Source: Crotophaga sulcirostris (taxonomy: Eukaryota; Chordata; Aves; Cuculiformes; Crotophagidae). From it: a stretch of DNA of 64,000 nt. Position numbers and translations under genes: made by a program. Below the pieces are notes generated by a model that was not told where the DNA came from, searched no databases, and was given only the letters and a program-made list of their open reading frames with translations. Location: NCBI GenBank assembly GCA_013397455.1, contig VYZB01000224.1, forward strand, positions 399,416-463,415, written 5' to 3'. Shown one piece after another: positions 61,874 through 64,000 of the stretch (its first letter is position 1; every line of letters begins with the position of its first letter).

Positions 61874-63879
61874 AAGGTGTTAGGTCAAGGACAGGTATGA
61901 TCCACAAGGTGGATTTTGTCATTAAAAAAATGTGGGTTTTTACAGCAATTTACTCATTAGAAGATACTAAATAAGCCATTTGTCACATAAATTATACTTC
62001 AGAAAGTCAAAATTGAGAGGCACAAGGGTTTTTTAAGCAATGTGTGATGAGGAGGAGGAAAAATCCAACACACTTTATTCATTAGGAATGATTCAGAAGT
62101 TCATTTTTTTTACAGGATGATGATTTGGTTCAATAAAATGCTAGATAAAACCAAGTTGTCAAACAAAGATACTCTTTGGACAAAGCAAAGCTAACAAATT
62201 CAACATTTACCTTTTGAAATTCCCATTTTAGCACTTCTGGAATTTAAAAAATCTTTTTTACAGTGCAACGTTTAACCTAATGTGTTTGATTGCTCCCAAG
62301 TTCCTGGTAATTTCACTGCAAATACATGTTCTTACAAAAGCAGGTTAAATTTGACTACTTTTTCCCATATTCGTTCACCTATTTATTAATAATATTTATG
62401 GAGATAGAGCTCTCAATAAGAAAATAATACTGTTTCTCCTATGTCATTAAAACCAAACCCCAAAACCTAGATATTGTATTTTTGTTTATAAACCTATTAT
62501 TTGCAGGTGGTCAGACACAGCAAATTAAGTATGCAACTATGAATCAAGTTGGTACTTTATACTAGAAGATATTAAAGTCTGAATAATAAAGATGTGCAAA
62601 AAACCAATGAAAAATTTAGAATAGCTGTAAGTGATAAAGATTTTGTCTAATGAAATATGAATTCTGCAAGTCAGTAAAATTCTATCATGTTATAGTGGTT
62701 GTAATAATGCTTTACTGTGCTGAGTTTTATGGATTATTATGCATTTTGGGTTGGGTTTTTTTTGACCAACAGGCTTATGAATACCAACCAGTATTATTCA
62801 AGAAAATGAAAGTATTGTATTAGAAGTTATCTCATTTCACCAACATCAAGAGACATTTGGTTGGATGTGCTGCAGATTTGAAATGTGCAATACTTAAAAC
62901 TTGAACATGAAGACCATCTGTCCCAGGTGAGGTGAGGATCTAAAAAAACCATCTCCTGAATTATTTCCTGAAGTGACTAATAATTCTAGCTCTTTTATTC
63001 CATCAAATATGTGAAAATATTTTTTAACTTTGTTTTATTTGTGGGACTTTGATAATGTTTTTACTCATTCAAGAATGAAAACAGCAGTGACTTCTTAATC
63101 TTCTTGGCAAACATTTGACCTTGTTCGTGCAGACATCTAAGAATATGATTAACCTTGGTGCACCAGAGTGGTAAACAAGGGATTTTGGGCAAATTTGGAG
63201 GAACAGGGTAGAGTTCCTTGCACTAACAGATGGCGTTGCAGCAGGTAACAGAAGAAGATAATGAGTAATCAAGTGCAATGACTAAGCCGCCTTGGACAGG
63301 TTGTATTTCTGCTTCCCACTTAATCTCCCCATCTCCCTGTCTGTAAGGATTCAACCACTAACCTACATACAGATGAAGCCCTCATCCTTAAAATACTTGA
63401 AAGTGAAAAAAAAATAGAGCTTGCAGCAGCCTTTAAGTATAATATGATAATTGTGAAGGAGAAAATAAGTAATCTGGAATGAAAATATCAATGTGCTGTT
63501 TGAGTGAAACAAAGTTTTCCTTGGGATGATGTAGTCTTGAGATCGCTGCCAGCAACACTACAAAGAAAAAGAAACAGATTGATGATTTGATAACCAACTG
63601 TTAAGGAGAGGTAGGAGGGCTTCTATCTAGCTATGAATTTAACATTTTTGTCAGAGATTTGATGAGTCATGCAGTGAGATAGCTGCTTTGGAAGGACAAA
63701 ACACAGGGTTATAGGGAACATATTTAGTGGATGCTATTTGGCATGAAGAAGCAGGTACTAAGGGAGGTTATTGAAGCATGTTATAGAAGCAAGAACTCAT
63801 CAAGAATTCTGTATTACCAATAATGAAAAAAGGGTTTTTTTTTTAAAAAAAACCAAAATATAAGGTGTTCTACGTTCAT
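61874..63879. other. AT-rich, no gene recognised
   Basis: Unique-looking sequence. It includes a T10-A8 tract at 63835-63852 just before the final CR1, and a single 69-codon minus-strand frame without a domain. Confidence 0.55.
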
Positions 63880-64000
63880 GTAATGTAAAGGCCTCATCAA
63901 GGCTTCACCTTGAATACTGCGTACAGTTCTGGGCCCCTCAGTTTGGGAAAGATGTCAGGATACTGGAGGATGTCCAGAGGAGGGCAACAAAGATGGTGAA
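63880..64000 (+). mobile_element. CR1 LINE, C-terminal ORF2 part, cut by window edge
   Basis: AAGGCTTCACCTTGAATACT, ACAGTTCTGGGCCCCTCAG and TGTCCAGAGGAGGGCAACAA. The translation gives [12 protein letters not shown] and [12 protein letters not shown], matching the ORF2 C-terminal region, and the peptide is in better shape than in the copy at 41830. The element continues past position 64000, so its tail type is unknown. Confidence 0.93.

Noticed and set aside
1..64000. CRISPR arrays, phage, operons or other prokaryotic systems
   Set aside because: CR1 LINE content, homopolymers, microsatellites and the absence of dense ORFs all point to vertebrate DNA. No regularly spaced repeats of CRISPR type were seen.

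Overview
This window is avian nuclear DNA, and I find no protein-coding or RNA gene in it that I can support. The bird assignment rests on 33 fragments of CR1 LINE (chicken repeat 1, a non-LTR retrotransposon). Most are 5'-truncated and end in an octamer-type 3' tail, which is typical of birds. At least three tail types are present: ATTCTATG/ATTCTGTG, TGTGATAC and TGTGAAAC. Copies of the TGTGATAC lineage differ by only one to a few bases over about 80 bp, so that lineage was active fairly recently. I cannot name the species. Galliforms look less likely than a neoavian bird, but that is a weak inference from memory of CR1 subfamilies.

Layout. 1-6.5 kb: one good CR1 copy at 410-889, then about 5.6 kb of AT-rich unique-looking DNA. 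6.5-18.8 kb: scattered short CR1 tails and a 62-bp tandem duplication at 16.69 kb. 18.8-24.5 kb: the most repeat-dense part. It holds a decayed CR1 ORF2 reverse-transcriptase fragment (minus strand, 19765-20955) with a younger CR1 inside it, a TTGCTATT-rich simple repeat, two longer minus-strand CR1s, and a second case of CR1 inserted in CR1 at 24.34 kb. 24.5-33.8 kb: mostly unique AT-rich DNA, with an old palindromic repeat at 26.30 kb and a 22-base A run at 30.31 kb. 33.8-55.9 kb: about 17 further CR1 fragments, including a copy with an internal 8 x 8-bp array (38303-38366), a pair of oppositely oriented fragments (42.43 and 42.85 kb) and a tandem pair (47.32-47.72 kb). 55.9-64 kb: largely unique DNA, possibly with a heavily decayed LINE at 56.2-57.6 kb, one short CR1 tail at 61.79 kb, and a CR1 that runs off the right edge.

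All open reading frames of 60-180 codons either lie inside CR1 copies (on either strand) or are chance frames with no recognisable domain, no good start context and no continuing exon. The window is best read as intergenic or intronic DNA. A short exon of a large gene, or a lncRNA, could be hidden in it and would need RNA or alignment data to see. I found no CRISPR, operon, phage, tRNA or rRNA, and no new functional system. The most informative signals are structural ones: CR1 nesting, octamer behaviour, and CR1 fragments lacking the 3' end that normal target-primed insertion should leave.
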